Counted from the stretch's first letter, positions 52,301 through 60,892 are shown. The stretch: 64,000 nt of DNA from Globisporangium splendens (GCA_006386115.1 VFIW01000068.1:124001-188000); one strand, 5' to 3'. The notes: generated by a model from the sequence alone, not told the origin. Numbers and translations are program-made.

Positions 52301-52529
52301 GGCTAGCATCCTGTCTGTCAATGTTCCTCGCCTTTAAATAGTCTCCGACTTGCTCTTTATATAACTGAAACGACTCTTGTAATGCTCCACTATACACCGG
52401 TAATTTATATCCCTCTAATTTTATCTCTGACTCCCGTTTTACTTGCTGGAATTCTTTGATCATCTCTGCTTGCTGGTTTAGCACTGCCAGCATACTCTGC
52501 AACGACTGGGCATTCGTTGGTTCATTCAT
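49353..52529 (-). CDS. Gag-pol of fragment C (gag, protease, RT, RNase H)
   Basis: One uninterrupted frame of 1058 residues starting MNEPTNAQSLQSMLAVLN. Gag includes YSGALQESFQLYKEQVGDYL and a zinc knuckle CFNCNRPGHRASEC. The protease has ILIDSGASTNLIQ. RT has IDLAQGYHQMRV and the active-site YLDD (near 50,460). RNase H has TTDASGYCMGGVL, HEKELLAIKFAL and DALSRPG. It ends ...YCRDPSFAEV at TAG 49353-49355, about 30 bases before the LTR of copy A, before any integrase zinc-binding motif. The family differs clearly from A/B in gag and RT. The long open frame means this fragment was recently active or is little decayed. Confidence 0.88.
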   Translation of the reverse strand: MNEPTNAQSLQSMLAVLNQQAEMIKEFQQVKRESEIKLEGYKLPVYSGALQESFQLYKEQVGDYLKARNIDRQDASLQPRLLVMLGGTLRQGAAQWFIVKKTEIETVDQFFLELGNEFIPADLQERLRDQLGELSQGQSRGLDGYVSRFRHVITQVQEMSELDKIMYFVRGLVPAIRTEVRYRRCSTLSEAITLALDYDRSHRRSADGGRSHSEPWYRRFDNRQYRLNGASPMEVDNVRVMGREECLRQRLCFNCNRPGHRASECRAPRQQRQASTPQTTRNSRYQRPTQRARRSSPMVEHNLATVDEVDYPIVFGNAEPNAVGIARKSNLFVVNGRVGGNDVRILIDSGASTNLIQRGLVKKVLNTAVIEAQGFDGRRTKKQVNEVEASCQVQDKKFEAMQFTEWDLPNSHDVIFGQPWFVKHNPIIDWRKQTFALPEDTPVHERSGSEICSKIKNAEYEELFVVKVSAVNDISPIVPPELKPVIDRFADCFPELLPDGLPPERAVNFELQPKPDAAPSSRPPFRLSKTEQDALEEFVRDNVKKGWIEVSNSPWISNIFGVPKKDPATGMAVKRAEWLRSSNTKVPIRWVIDYRYVNSQTKIPKIPLPHIEELFDQMLGATVFTVIDLAQGYHQMRVKPDSRPYTAFRSQKETYQRCVAPMGLAGMPGVWSRLMRVLFGKFKFVVVYLDDICIFSRSMKDHAQHLAVVCEVLRHEKLYARLSKCEFGKSSVHFLDHTVTAEGIQVDAKKTTAIEKYPTPTTQKTLLSFLGLAGYYRRCICDFTRIALPLHRLIKKDAKWTWSSEHDHAFRALKLALQQAPTLRLPDFDRRFAVTTDASGYCMGGVLSQKIDGFDAPIAFYSKKFGQYEEKWPAHEKELLAIKFALSKWRHYLHDRQFDVFTDNSACRWMLHHPKVTPKLTRMLTFFSQFDFVLHHMKGSTNVVADALSRPGPEEVKQSDELPIVSTPEVHACDDACHARSQSISRHVVSAAFLRHLPDSDCSVFLSAVDFRGERRAVAVRQEQVHTVDTQWASVHLSEATKKAFQADYCRDPSFAEV

Positions 52530-52639
52530 CTTTGTACTTTTCTTGACTTGACTTCACACTCGGTATTTTACGTAACCGGTTTCACTTGACTTGGCAGGCA
52601 GGGACGGGAGTCAAGATTCTATCTTATGGGATCTTAAAA

Positions 52640-52715
52640 ACCAGTATAATACGAAGCTATACTTTTATTTTTATTTATTTTTTTTGTTTCTTTTATTTTT
52701 TAATTGTGTATTTTT
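52640..52715 (-). other. A-rich spacer between the small ORF and gag in fragment C
   Basis: On the element strand this is about 75 bases almost entirely A with scattered T and few C/G (TTTTATTTTTATTTATTTTT on the plus strand), right after the stop of the small upstream ORF. It separates that ORF from gag by 184 bases. Confidence 0.5.
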
Positions 52716-53064
52716 AGTCGAACTTAGGCGGAGGAACTTGACCTGGACGCAGCTTGGCCTTCCCAGTAGCTGTACTCGATGTCGGCGGGTCTCGTAGCGC
52801 GCGGCGAAAACACTCGCCAATACCGTCGGATGCGTCGATGATTCCTTGGGCGATCCGGATTAGAGCCTTCTTTGCGCGTTTCTTCTTCAGCTTGTCTGGA
52901 CACTTGTCCACGTGCTTCTCTAGCACTTCACAGATCCGAAAAGCCTTCGTCAGACAGTTCACGAGGTCTTGACGGGCTTTATCAGCTTCTGCAGGTTTCG
53001 GCACGCCTAAGTACGTAAGGCTGCCTTGAATCGGGACCTGCTTGACGCGCGGCTTCTTGGGCAT
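52714..53064 (-). CDS. Small ORF upstream of gag in fragment C
   Basis: 116 residues starting MPKKPRVKQVPIQG and ending GQVPPPKFD, in the leader upstream of gag on the same strand. It is basic and helical, with regularly spaced cysteines (LVNCLTKAFRICEVLEKH; VDKCPDKLKKKRAKK; GIGECFRRALRDPP). No known gag, envelope or accessory family was recognised. Most Ty3/gypsy elements have no gene here. It could be an accessory gene or a captured host exon. It is read as real because the frame is clean, has strong composition, and lies between the element's leader and gag. Confidence 0.5.
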   Translation of the reverse strand: MPKKPRVKQVPIQGSLTYLGVPKPAEADKARQDLVNCLTKAFRICEVLEKHVDKCPDKLKKKRAKKALIRIAQGIIDASDGIGECFRRALRDPPTSSTATGKAKLRPGQVPPPKFD

Positions 53065-53240
53065 CGAGTTGGGGAGGTCACCAACTCTGGGAGTTCACAA
53101 TCACAGTCTTGATCCTATAATGAGGGCTTCACCTAGGCACGCCTGACGATGACACCACGGAATAACACCCTAAAGAACACAGACAGTTAGGGCGAACCCG
53201 AGACACCGTGTCACTATTAGAGAAACCAAGGTAGACCAGA

Positions 53241-53891
53241 TGTAATGGGCCATAACCAGCCATTACATGAAGGTGGATCTGTCCCCAGATCTAGTCTGCC
53301 ACACACCACCTTCAGCGTGCATTGTGGAGACACAAATAACAAAGGGATTACGGTAATACAGTCCCCACATGCACGTGTGACGTCATTCGATGACGTCACG
53401 AGTGCTCTCTGTGCTGATCAGTGCAGAATGTTGTTCTCATGTACTAATCAGTACAGAGTGATAACATCCATGTACTAATCAAGTACTGAGTGATGGTTCC
53501 TGCTTGGGAAACTGGACTGGCGACGAGACCGACGTGTCTCTGCCATCTGGAGTGAGTGGCGCGAGCCAATCACTTTGCAGGGATTTTAAACAAGACTTGA
53601 AGTTCAAGCTTCCAGAAGATCCCGTAGGTTCAACCTCAGTGTACCCAAGGTTTTATATATCATATTCATAGGTTTTATTGTGTATGTTTAGGTTTTAGTT
53701 ATAAAACGTGTAGGATCCCTTGGGGTTCATTTGTAAGTAGCGACAGGAACCATAACCATTATTAATTCAGTTGCAAATTTTCCTCCAAGTACTCAAGTCT
53801 TCGTTCCTCCCTCCAAGTCGGGAGATCGCTTCCTCTGGCACAAGCGTGTGTGCCGTGTTTGAGGGACTGTTGTGAACAGTGCCCTCTTACA
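53241..53891 (+). repeat. 5' LTR of copy B (651 bp)
   Basis: Starts TGTAATGGGCC and ends CCCTCTTACA. It shares TCTGCCAC near its start and GTGAACAG near its end with the 5' LTR of copy A, while both 3' LTRs share other variants at these points. Confidence 0.92.
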
Positions 53892-54011
53892 CCTGGTAGC
53901 ACTTCGAGCGGTCCTTCCAACGACCCAGTGAAGTGAAGAGGTTTGACGACGCGGCTTTGAAGCACGTCGAGCATCCCTGTCCAAGACCCTGCGAGCATCC
54001 TTGTTCGGAAC

Positions 54012-57000
54012 ATGGATGCTACAGGAACCCCACTCGGTCCAGCAGTACCGGAAACTGTCGAGTTGACTATTGAGGGTTTCCCTCATCTGTCTTCTCATGA
54101 GTGGATGGCGCTTGAGCACATGCGAGATGTCATCGGAGAGGCTGCTGTGGTCAGTCTGCTTCGATCGGCGTCTCCGGAGGACCAGAAGAGTGCGGTGGTC
54201 AGCTTCATGCACCACGAGATCATGTCCTCCCGGAAGCAGGTCGCAACCCCTATTTCCTCACTCAGGACGGTGCCACTGAAGCTTGACGTCTCTCCGTATC
54301 GCGGCGGAGAGAACGAACCTCTCTCACGATGGTTCGTCGAGTTGGATGCAGTCATCGCTGCAAGACAACTGCGAGACCCTTCGCAGCAAGTGTTGTTCGC
54401 GATGTCCAACCTTGCGGGTCGTGCGAAGAGCTGGGCATATGGCAAGCGTTTAGTCGATCTAAACTGCTTCCCCAGCTACGACCACTTCAAGACCGAACTC
54501 AAGAAGGCGTTTGAACCTCAACAGAGTGAGTTCCGTGCGCGCGCCGAGTTCCTCAAGCTTCGTCAAGGCCGTTTCGACCTTCACTCGTATGTACAACGTG
54601 CTCGCTACTTGGTGTCGAGCATCGTTGACGAGCCGATTGACGTTCCGACGCAAGTCGTGACGTTCATGACGGGTCTGAACGTTCGTCCGATTCGGAGCCA
54701 ATTGTTCCGCGAGTACCCCAAGACGCTGGACGAAGCCATCGAACGTGCGATGCAAGAAGAGTTCAGCATGAAGCAAGCGAAGTTCCATGGGTTTGCGTCG
54801 AGACCAATGCGGCAATCGAATGCCGTGCATGATGGTCCCGAGCCCATGGACATCTCGTACATTTCCACGCCTAGAAATGAGCGTCCTCGCAACGATGGGA
54901 AGTGTTTCCGTTGCGGGAAGCCGGGTCATATTGCTCGGAACTGCAAGGTGTCTTTGCCGGGTCGGCAAACGACACAGGGTGCTCGTTCGAACAACCGCGA
55001 TCGTTCTTACGGTCGTCGGTTCGAGCGGTCACCTGGGCCAAAAAAACGGGAATGGACAGTAGGGGTGGGGCCTCCTACTGGCCCGGAAAAGAGGACTGTG
55101 GACGTTGTGGAGACACAGGACTCTGGCCCCTATGTGCATCAAGCACACGCAGTTTCCACTATGAGTGAAAAGAGTGCCAGTCAAACGTCAAGTTTGATCG
55201 TTCACAAAGTTCATGTAGACGGTATTGCAACGCCTCTACGAGCTTTGGTTGACACTGGTGCGTCGAACAACTTTGTTCGAAATAAAGTGATCGTCAGGCA
55301 TGGTGTCTTCGTGCCTGATGCGAATGAAGAGAAGACGATGATTGTCCGGTTGGCAAATGGGTCAACTGTGAAGATGCCGAAGTGCGTGGTGCGCTTGGCA
55401 ATCAAGTGTGAAGATTTCCGAGGTGAAGACGAGTTTATTTTACTCGACCTCGATGACAAGTTTGACATCGTCCTGGGCATGCCGTGGTTGAAGCGTTACC
55501 AACCTAGCATTGACTGGATGAATACGAAGATCTCCGTTGGCAAGTCACGCGATGTTGACTTGTGCTGCACAACAACGGATGAAGTGGTGTGGGTGTATAC
55601 GTCTGTGGAAGAGATCCCAGATGGCCCTTGTGATATTGCGGTGTGCGGTGGCCCCCCATGTTCACAAGTGGTACCCATTTTGAAGAAGATGAACGGAGGT
55701 GGAGCAGTCAGGCGCCAGAAAAAGACTGTCTCCTTTGCCATCGACGACGAGAAGGTTCGCGATGGCGTTGACAAGAGTGAATGGAAGAGGAACAGACACC
55801 CTTCCCAAGGCAAGAAGAAGACCAGCAAGAGAAGTGTTTCGTCAAGAGTTTTGAGTACCCCTGATCAAGGTACAAGTGGTGATGACGAAGGGAGTGTCCA
55901 AGCACAAGACATTCCAAGCGAGTTTGTTAATATCGCGGTCTACAATGAAGAAGGTGACGTGGATGTAATCCGTCACGTGAAGATTGAAAATCCTCCAAGT
56001 TCAGTCGAAGAGTTGATTTCCTTGCCATCGATTAGCAAGAAGACACTGGAGCGCAGCCTAGCGAGAGGCGATATTGCGCAGGTGTGTGTGATCGTCGAAA
56101 TGGTCGACGAAGGCTTCGTCGACACAGCATCTAGTGCGGATGCAGATGTGTTGGACGAAAAGACACGGAAGGAAAGGTTCGAGGAGCAGTCGTGGGACGC
56201 CCTCAAGAAGAACCCCGTGTATGCGCTTGCCAGGGAATATGAAGACATTTTCCCTGACAAGGTGCCGGATGAATTGCCATTCGATAGAGGCATTCGTCAC
56301 GAGATTGATGTACTTCCTGGCACGAAGTACTGCATCACAAGACAGTGGTCGTTGCCAAAGGAACAAGTCGAGGCAATCGACGAGTTCTTTGCGCAACGTG
56401 CTAAAGCTGGTCATGTGCGAGAGAGCAAGTCTCCGCATTGCAGCCCCACTTTCTGTGTGAAGAAGGCAACTGGAGGTTGGCGCATTGTTCGCGCTTTCAA
56501 CAAGCTGAACGACGCGACAATTCCAGCCCAGACTCCGGTTCCACGCAAGGACATGATCCTTGATGGAATGGTTGGCAGCACCGTCTTTAGTGCTATCGAT
56601 CTGAAAGATGGGTTCTATCAGATTCGAATGCGCGAAGACGATGCACCATTTACAGCAGTAAGCACCCCGAGTGGTATGCTGTGGGAATGGTTAGTGATGC
56701 CACAGGGACTGAAGAATGCTCCTGCGACCTTCAATCGAATGGTCACGAACGTTCCTCGTCCTCTGCGAACATTTGCACCAAGTTACTTTGACGACATTTT
56801 CGTTCATAGTAAGGCCACGAATGGGAAATCTGATGTCGATGCTCATCTCGATCATCTCCGTCGAGTTTTCCAGGTCATGCGCGAGAACAAACTCTACGCT
56901 AACTTGAAGAAGTGCATGTTCTTCGCCCCTGAGATCCCTGTTCTCGGTTGTTTTGTGGGCAAGAGCGGTGTTCGAGTCGATCCGGAGAAGGTCAAAGCTA

Positions 57001-57926
57001 TTAACGATTGGCCAGTGCCAAAGAACGTCAAACAGCTACGACAATGGTTGGGTCTAGCCAACTACTTGCACAAGTACACGCGCAATTATGCAGCGTTGGT
57101 GCAACCCCTCACACAGCTCTTGAAGAAAGACGTTGAGTGGAAGTGGTCGAAAGACCATCAGACGGCGTTCGAAGAAGTCAAGAGGAGTCTTCGAGAAGCT
57201 CCTGTGTTGGCTCTGCCAAACCACGACAAGCCGTTCCACGTCGTCTGTGATGCGAGCGACTATGCCATCGGTTGCGCATTGATGCAACACGATGATGAGG
57301 GTCACGAGCGAGTTGTGTCGTATCAGTCACGACAACTCCGACCCGCAGAACGGAACTACCCAGTTCACGACAAGGAACTTCTGGCGATGAAGTATTCTTT
57401 GGTCAAGTTCCGTGTGTATCTGCTTGGCGAGGAGCACTTTGCTATCTACACTGATCACGCATCTCTGCGTACGGCAGTGAAGACTCCTCATTTGTCGCAA
57501 AGAATGGCGAGATGGTTCTCCTTCTTTGCAGAGTACAACTTTGTTGTACACTACAAGCCAGGCAAGACGAACATCTTAGCCGATGCGCTGTCAAGACGTC
57601 CGGATTACGATCCGAAGACCAAGAGTGAAGACACGGACGGAGCGTGTCGACTCTGTGAAGATGTTCAAGCGATCGCGGTGCAAGCAACGACTACAGTGCG
57701 AGAAGAGATCGTCGAAGGGTACAAGTCTGATGAAACATGTCAGGACTTGTTGAAGTACTTCAAGGACCCTTCGGACAAAGCACTGCAAGGTCTTCCGTCG
57801 CGCACAAGATCGCAGTTCACCGCTTCCGAGTACACAATGGGTTGTTGTACTATGCGGTCGAACAAGGGGATACAGCAAGGGTTGTTGTTCCCAACGACGA
57901 AGGTCTGCGTCATCGACTCTGTATGA
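54012..57926 (+). CDS. Gag-pol of copy B in one frame up to integrase
   Basis: 1304 residues from ATG 54012 (MDATGTPLGPAVPETVELT). Gag with its CCHC knuckle runs directly into protease (LVDTGASNNFV), RT (YFDD), RNase H (DASDYAIGC) and the start of integrase, because the junction run has seven A at 55040-55046. The true frame is lost near 57,812 by a missing base; the last 38 residues of this ORF are out of frame. Comparison with copy A shows both copies derive from a single long gag-pol frame. Confidence 0.88.
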   Translation: MDATGTPLGPAVPETVELTIEGFPHLSSHEWMALEHMRDVIGEAAVVSLLRSASPEDQKSAVVSFMHHEIMSSRKQVATPISSLRTVPLKLDVSPYRGGENEPLSRWFVELDAVIAARQLRDPSQQVLFAMSNLAGRAKSWAYGKRLVDLNCFPSYDHFKTELKKAFEPQQSEFRARAEFLKLRQGRFDLHSYVQRARYLVSSIVDEPIDVPTQVVTFMTGLNVRPIRSQLFREYPKTLDEAIERAMQEEFSMKQAKFHGFASRPMRQSNAVHDGPEPMDISYISTPRNERPRNDGKCFRCGKPGHIARNCKVSLPGRQTTQGARSNNRDRSYGRRFERSPGPKKREWTVGVGPPTGPEKRTVDVVETQDSGPYVHQAHAVSTMSEKSASQTSSLIVHKVHVDGIATPLRALVDTGASNNFVRNKVIVRHGVFVPDANEEKTMIVRLANGSTVKMPKCVVRLAIKCEDFRGEDEFILLDLDDKFDIVLGMPWLKRYQPSIDWMNTKISVGKSRDVDLCCTTTDEVVWVYTSVEEIPDGPCDIAVCGGPPCSQVVPILKKMNGGGAVRRQKKTVSFAIDDEKVRDGVDKSEWKRNRHPSQGKKKTSKRSVSSRVLSTPDQGTSGDDEGSVQAQDIPSEFVNIAVYNEEGDVDVIRHVKIENPPSSVEELISLPSISKKTLERSLARGDIAQVCVIVEMVDEGFVDTASSADADVLDEKTRKERFEEQSWDALKKNPVYALAREYEDIFPDKVPDELPFDRGIRHEIDVLPGTKYCITRQWSLPKEQVEAIDEFFAQRAKAGHVRESKSPHCSPTFCVKKATGGWRIVRAFNKLNDATIPAQTPVPRKDMILDGMVGSTVFSAIDLKDGFYQIRMREDDAPFTAVSTPSGMLWEWLVMPQGLKNAPATFNRMVTNVPRPLRTFAPSYFDDIFVHSKATNGKSDVDAHLDHLRRVFQVMRENKLYANLKKCMFFAPEIPVLGCFVGKSGVRVDPEKVKAINDWPVPKNVKQLRQWLGLANYLHKYTRNYAALVQPLTQLLKKDVEWKWSKDHQTAFEEVKRSLREAPVLALPNHDKPFHVVCDASDYAIGCALMQHDDEGHERVVSYQSRQLRPAERNYPVHDKELLAMKYSLVKFRVYLLGEEHFAIYTDHASLRTAVKTPHLSQRMARWFSFFAEYNFVVHYKPGKTNILADALSRRPDYDPKTKSEDTDGACRLCEDVQAIAVQATTTVREEIVEGYKSDETCQDLLKYFKDPSDKALQGLPSRTRSQFTASEYTMGCCTMRSNKGIQQGLLFPTTKVCVIDSV

Positions 57927-58008
57927 GTACCATGACAGTCCTTCGGGTGGCCACCTCGGACGTGAGAAAACGTTTCTCAGTCTTTCCCGGGATTACTACT
58001 GGCCACAC

Positions 58009-59016
58009 ATGTACAAGTGGGTGCGCAAGTATGTGAGGACTTGCGAGGCCTGCCAACGAGTGAAACCCTCTGGTTCCACGCAGGCACCACTTCGTTCATT
58101 GGCTGTCCCATCGGACAGTTGGAAGTCTGTGAGTATGGATTTCATATTCGGACTTCCTCGGGACACACATGGACGCAACGGCATCCTTGTGTTTGTGGAC
58201 CGATTCAGCAAGATGGTCCATCTTGCGCCTGTTTCGGACAAGATCTCTGCTGAGAAGACTGCCAAGATCTTTGTAGACGTCGTATTCCGTCTACACGGAC
58301 TACCAGTCGAGATCGTGTCTGACCGTGACACCCGTTTCACGTCCAAGTTCTGGCGTGCACTCGGACTTCTGGACACCAAGTTGTCCATGTCAACAGCGGC
58401 ACACCCTGAAACGGACGGTCAAACAGAGCGAGTGAATCGTGTCCTCGAAGACGTGTTGCGCAGCTACACAACGTCTTTCAAAGAGTGGAGCGACTATCTC
58501 CCTCTCGCTGAGTTTGCGTTGAACAACTCCACGCATGTCTCGACAGGTCACTCTCCATTTTATGTGAACTATGGCATTCACCCTCGAGTGCCTGCTTCCA
58601 TAATGGGTGAGGTCTCTACCTTAAGTGGGGGAGGGACTCCGGCTCATGATAACAAGCCGAAGTCGTCTTACGACCTGAATGCTGCTTCCGAGTTGAAAGC
58701 CAATTTTGACTCGATGAAACCCCTCGACGACCTAACAAGTCGTGAAGAGCAGCAAGTCGATGACTTTATTGTGAGGAGACAAGCCGTTGTGAGGTTTGTT
58801 CGAGACGCAATCGCGAAGGCTCAGGATCTGCAAAAGGAACAAGCAGACAAGAGCGGAAGGAAGAACAAGCAAGTTTATAAGATCAATGATCTTGTATTAC
58901 TTAGCACGGCGAACCTGCCTGAACATGCAGTGTCCAACTTGGGAAGCTCGAAGCTTCTGCCAAGGTTCATTGGACCGTTCAAGGTAGTGAAATGCAATGG
59001 GATGCCTACACGCTAG
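58009..59016 (+). CDS. Integrase of copy B (frame fragment)
   Basis: Continues integrase after the frame changes near 57,812 and 57,920. It carries the end of the zinc-binding unit (CEACQRVK) and the DDE core (MDFIFGLP, SDRDTRFTSKFW, HPETDGQTERVNR). One codon is missing in FWRALGLLD compared with copy A. It continues through the integrase C-terminal module to FIGPFKVVKCNG, where a missing base near 59,000 ends the frame. Confidence 0.8.
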   Translation: MYKWVRKYVRTCEACQRVKPSGSTQAPLRSLAVPSDSWKSVSMDFIFGLPRDTHGRNGILVFVDRFSKMVHLAPVSDKISAEKTAKIFVDVVFRLHGLPVEIVSDRDTRFTSKFWRALGLLDTKLSMSTAAHPETDGQTERVNRVLEDVLRSYTTSFKEWSDYLPLAEFALNNSTHVSTGHSPFYVNYGIHPRVPASIMGEVSTLSGGGTPAHDNKPKSSYDLNAASELKANFDSMKPLDDLTSREEQQVDDFIVRRQAVVRFVRDAIAKAQDLQKEQADKSGRKNKQVYKINDLVLLSTANLPEHAVSNLGSSKLLPRFIGPFKVVKCNGMPTR

Positions 59017-59822
59017 ACATACCTACACGCATGCGTCTACACCCGACATTTTATGTGGGTAGACTAAAGCCTTACCTTCCAAGTGGATCTGCGGATCCTA
59101 CGAGATCTTCCGCAAACGATCGAGCTGATCGTGAAGCTTCTCCACTTGATTGCGAAGAGCAAACAGCTCATCGCTCTGGAGATTCTTCTCGGCGTACAGG
59201 AGTTGCAGGGCGTCGAAGGATTGGTCCTTCACTGCCTCCAGCGCTTGAAGACGAGAATGGTACTCACCACGAAGTACCTCGAGTGCCGAACCTGCCTCTT
59301 CCACAGAGCGCAAAAGGCGATCGTGAGCCAACTCACGAGACTTCTCGTTCTTCCGGAGTCGAACAAGTTCGTCCTGAACCTGTTGGAACCGTTCCTCGTA
59401 ACGGGACTCCAAAGCCGAACACTGGGCAGAACCTTCTGTCAGATCGTCGATCTTCGACTCATGATCGGCGACAAGGTTCTCGAGACTCTCGCAGCGTTCC
59501 TCAAGCGTCGAACAACGCTGCTGCAGCGCCTCGATTTGTCCACGGTGAGCACTCTTCCACTTCCAGAGTCGCTCAATCGTTTTCTCGTTCAGCCCCACCC
59601 CCGTTATTAGACTCTCAGGGAGAGCATCGCTGGGTGGTTGAGTCGATTGTTGGTCATGAAGATCGACCGACTCATCGTCGAGGAAAGAAGCAGTTGAACC
59701 ATCAACGCTTCTACAGAGTTCGGTGGCGTGGATATCCACCGAGCTCGGACACGTGGGAGCCTCGTCAGACATTGGAGTCTGATGTTCCCGACGTGGTCCG
59801 CAGCTATGAGAACTGCTTGTAG
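58992..59822 (+). CDS. Linker and chromodomain of copy B (frame fragment)
   Basis: The remainder of pol after the third frame change. It covers the disordered linker and the chromodomain (HRWVVESIVGHE, KQLNHQRFYRVRWRGYPP, DTWEPRQTLE), ending at TAG 59820. Chromodomain residues R and Y of copy A are Q and H here, both altered by changes that affect the antisense protein less. Confidence 0.75.
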   Translation: MQWDAYTLDIPTRMRLHPTFYVGRLKPYLPSGSADPTRSSANDRADREASPLDCEEQTAHRSGDSSRRTGVAGRRRIGPSLPPALEDENGTHHEVPRVPNLPLPQSAKGDREPTHETSRSSGVEQVRPEPVGTVPRNGTPKPNTGQNLLSDRRSSTHDRRQGSRDSRSVPQASNNAAAAPRFVHGEHSSTSRVAQSFSRSAPPPLLDSQGEHRWVVESIVGHEDRPTHRRGKKQLNHQRFYRVRWRGYPPSSDTWEPRQTLESDVPDVVRSYENCL

Positions 59823-60264
59823 CGTCGCCAGGGGCGACACTACGACGACCAGAGCTACGGTTCGCTCTGTCGTCAGCAGGAGTTCTTCTTTCGGCACGAG
59901 CATTGCCACGACGAAGAAGACGCTCCATCTTGTTCTCGTTCTCAAGACGAACAAATGTTCGCCATGAGTCTCTCTGGGCTGCGATGTGTTGGTTCGGATC
60001 ATCGCGATCGTTGATCCGACGCCAACTGAAGAACCGCTCCTTGTAGAACTCGAGATCCCCCTTCTTCTTCAGAATGGGAGAAATGTCGAAGAGTTCTGGA
60101 GCTGTCCACTGTCGCTTGGACGACGGACGTTCTTCACGGTTCACTTGGTCACTTGGTCGCTTCATTGCCAATTGGAAAGTGAACTGCTCCGAAAGGTCTG
60201 CAAAAGTACGCAAGGTACTTGTGACTTTAAGGAGGGGATGATGTAATGGGCCATAACCAGCCAT
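59098..60264 (-). CDS. Antisense coiled-coil protein encoded inside the chromovirus (intact)
   Basis: An uninterrupted minus-strand frame of 388 codons. The first ATG (60264) lies inside the 3' LTR. A second, ATG 60165 (MKRPSDQVNREERPSSKR), lies just outside it and would give 355 residues. The N-terminal third is basic, with FDISPILKKKGDLEFYKERF and SWRTFVRLENENKMERLLRR. The middle is Ser/Pro-rich (DEAPTCPSSVDIHATELCRS). The last 170 residues form a long coiled coil (IERLWKWKSAHRGQIEALQQ, LEERCESLENLVADHESKID, YEERFQQVQDELVRLRKNEK). No family was recognised. It overlaps the sense linker and chromodomain and fills the otherwise empty 420 bases before the LTR. It is conserved in copy A. It would be transcribed from the 3' LTR or just inside it. 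Confidence 0.6.
   Translation of the reverse strand: MAGYGPLHHPLLKVTSTLRTFADLSEQFTFQLAMKRPSDQVNREERPSSKRQWTAPELFDISPILKKKGDLEFYKERFFSWRRINDRDDPNQHIAAQRDSWRTFVRLENENKMERLLRRGNARAERRTPADDRANRSSGRRSVAPGDATSSSHSCGPRREHQTPMSDEAPTCPSSVDIHATELCRSVDGSTASFLDDESVDLHDQQSTQPPSDALPESLITGVGLNEKTIERLWKWKSAHRGQIEALQQRCSTLEERCESLENLVADHESKIDDLTEGSAQCSALESRYEERFQQVQDELVRLRKNEKSRELAHDRLLRSVEEAGSALEVLRGEYHSRLQALEAVKDQSFDALQLLYAEKNLQSDELFALRNQVEKLHDQLDRLRKIS
60229..60241 (+). other. Polypurine tract of copy B
   Basis: AAGGAGGGGATGA stands immediately before the 3' LTR, identical to that of copy A. Confidence 0.75.
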
Positions 60265-60892
60265 TACATGAAGGTGGATCTGTCCCCAGATCTAGTGTGT
60301 CACACACCACCTTCAGCGTGCATTGTGGAGACACAAATAACAAAGGGATTACGGTAATACAGTCCCCACATGCACGTGTGACGTCATTCGATGACGTCAC
60401 GAGTGTTCTCTGTGCTGATCAGTGCAGAATGTTGTTCTCATGTACTAATCAGTACTGAGCAATGACATCCATGTACTAATCAAGTACTGAGTGATGGTTC
60501 CTGCTTGGGAAACTGGACTGGCGACGAGACCAAAGTGTCTCTGCCACCTGGAGTGAGTGGCGCGAGCCAATCACTTTGCAGGGATTTTATACAAGACTTG
60601 AAGTTCAAGCTTGTAGAAGATCCCGTAGGTTCAACCTCAGTGTACCCAAGGTTTTATATATCATATTCATAGGTTTTATTGTGCATGTTTAGGTTTTAGT
60701 TATAAAACCTGTAGGATCCCTTGGGGTTCATTAGCAAGTAGCGACAGGAACCATAACCATTTTCAATTCAGTTGCAAATTTTCCTCCAAGCCCTCAAGTC
60801 TTCGTTCCTCCCTCCAAGTCGGGAGATCGCTTCCTCTGACACAAGCGTGTGTGCCATGTTTGAGGGACTGTTGTTAACAGCGCCCTCTTCCA
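60242..60892 (+). repeat. 3' LTR of copy B (651 bp)
   Basis: Full-length copy ending CCCTCTTCCA (one change from TTACA). It shares GTGTCAC near its start and GTTAACAG near its end with the 3' LTR of copy A. An inverted LTR begins at the very next base. Confidence 0.92.

Larger units (their letters stand above)
49324..53240 (-). mobile_element. Second Ty3/gypsy family, fragment C (no LTR, no integrase)
   Basis: It reads on the minus strand from an upstream small ORF through gag, protease, RT and RNase H. Both ends are cut by A/B-family LTRs: the 5' side at 53,240 before any LTR, and the 3' side at 49,324 shortly after RNase H. No integrase follows. Sequence relatedness and order suggest that integrase fragment D at 61,408 is the missing continuation. 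Confidence 0.8.
53241..60892 (+). mobile_element. Ty3/gypsy chromovirus, copy B
   Basis: Same order and family as copy A, 7,652 bases. The gag-pol junction is in one frame. Relative to A it carries one-base losses near 57,812, 57,920 and 59,000 and a 3-base loss near 58,360, so integrase is split over frames. The antisense coiled-coil frame is intact. It is followed directly by a truncated LTR in inverted orientation. Confidence 0.9.
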
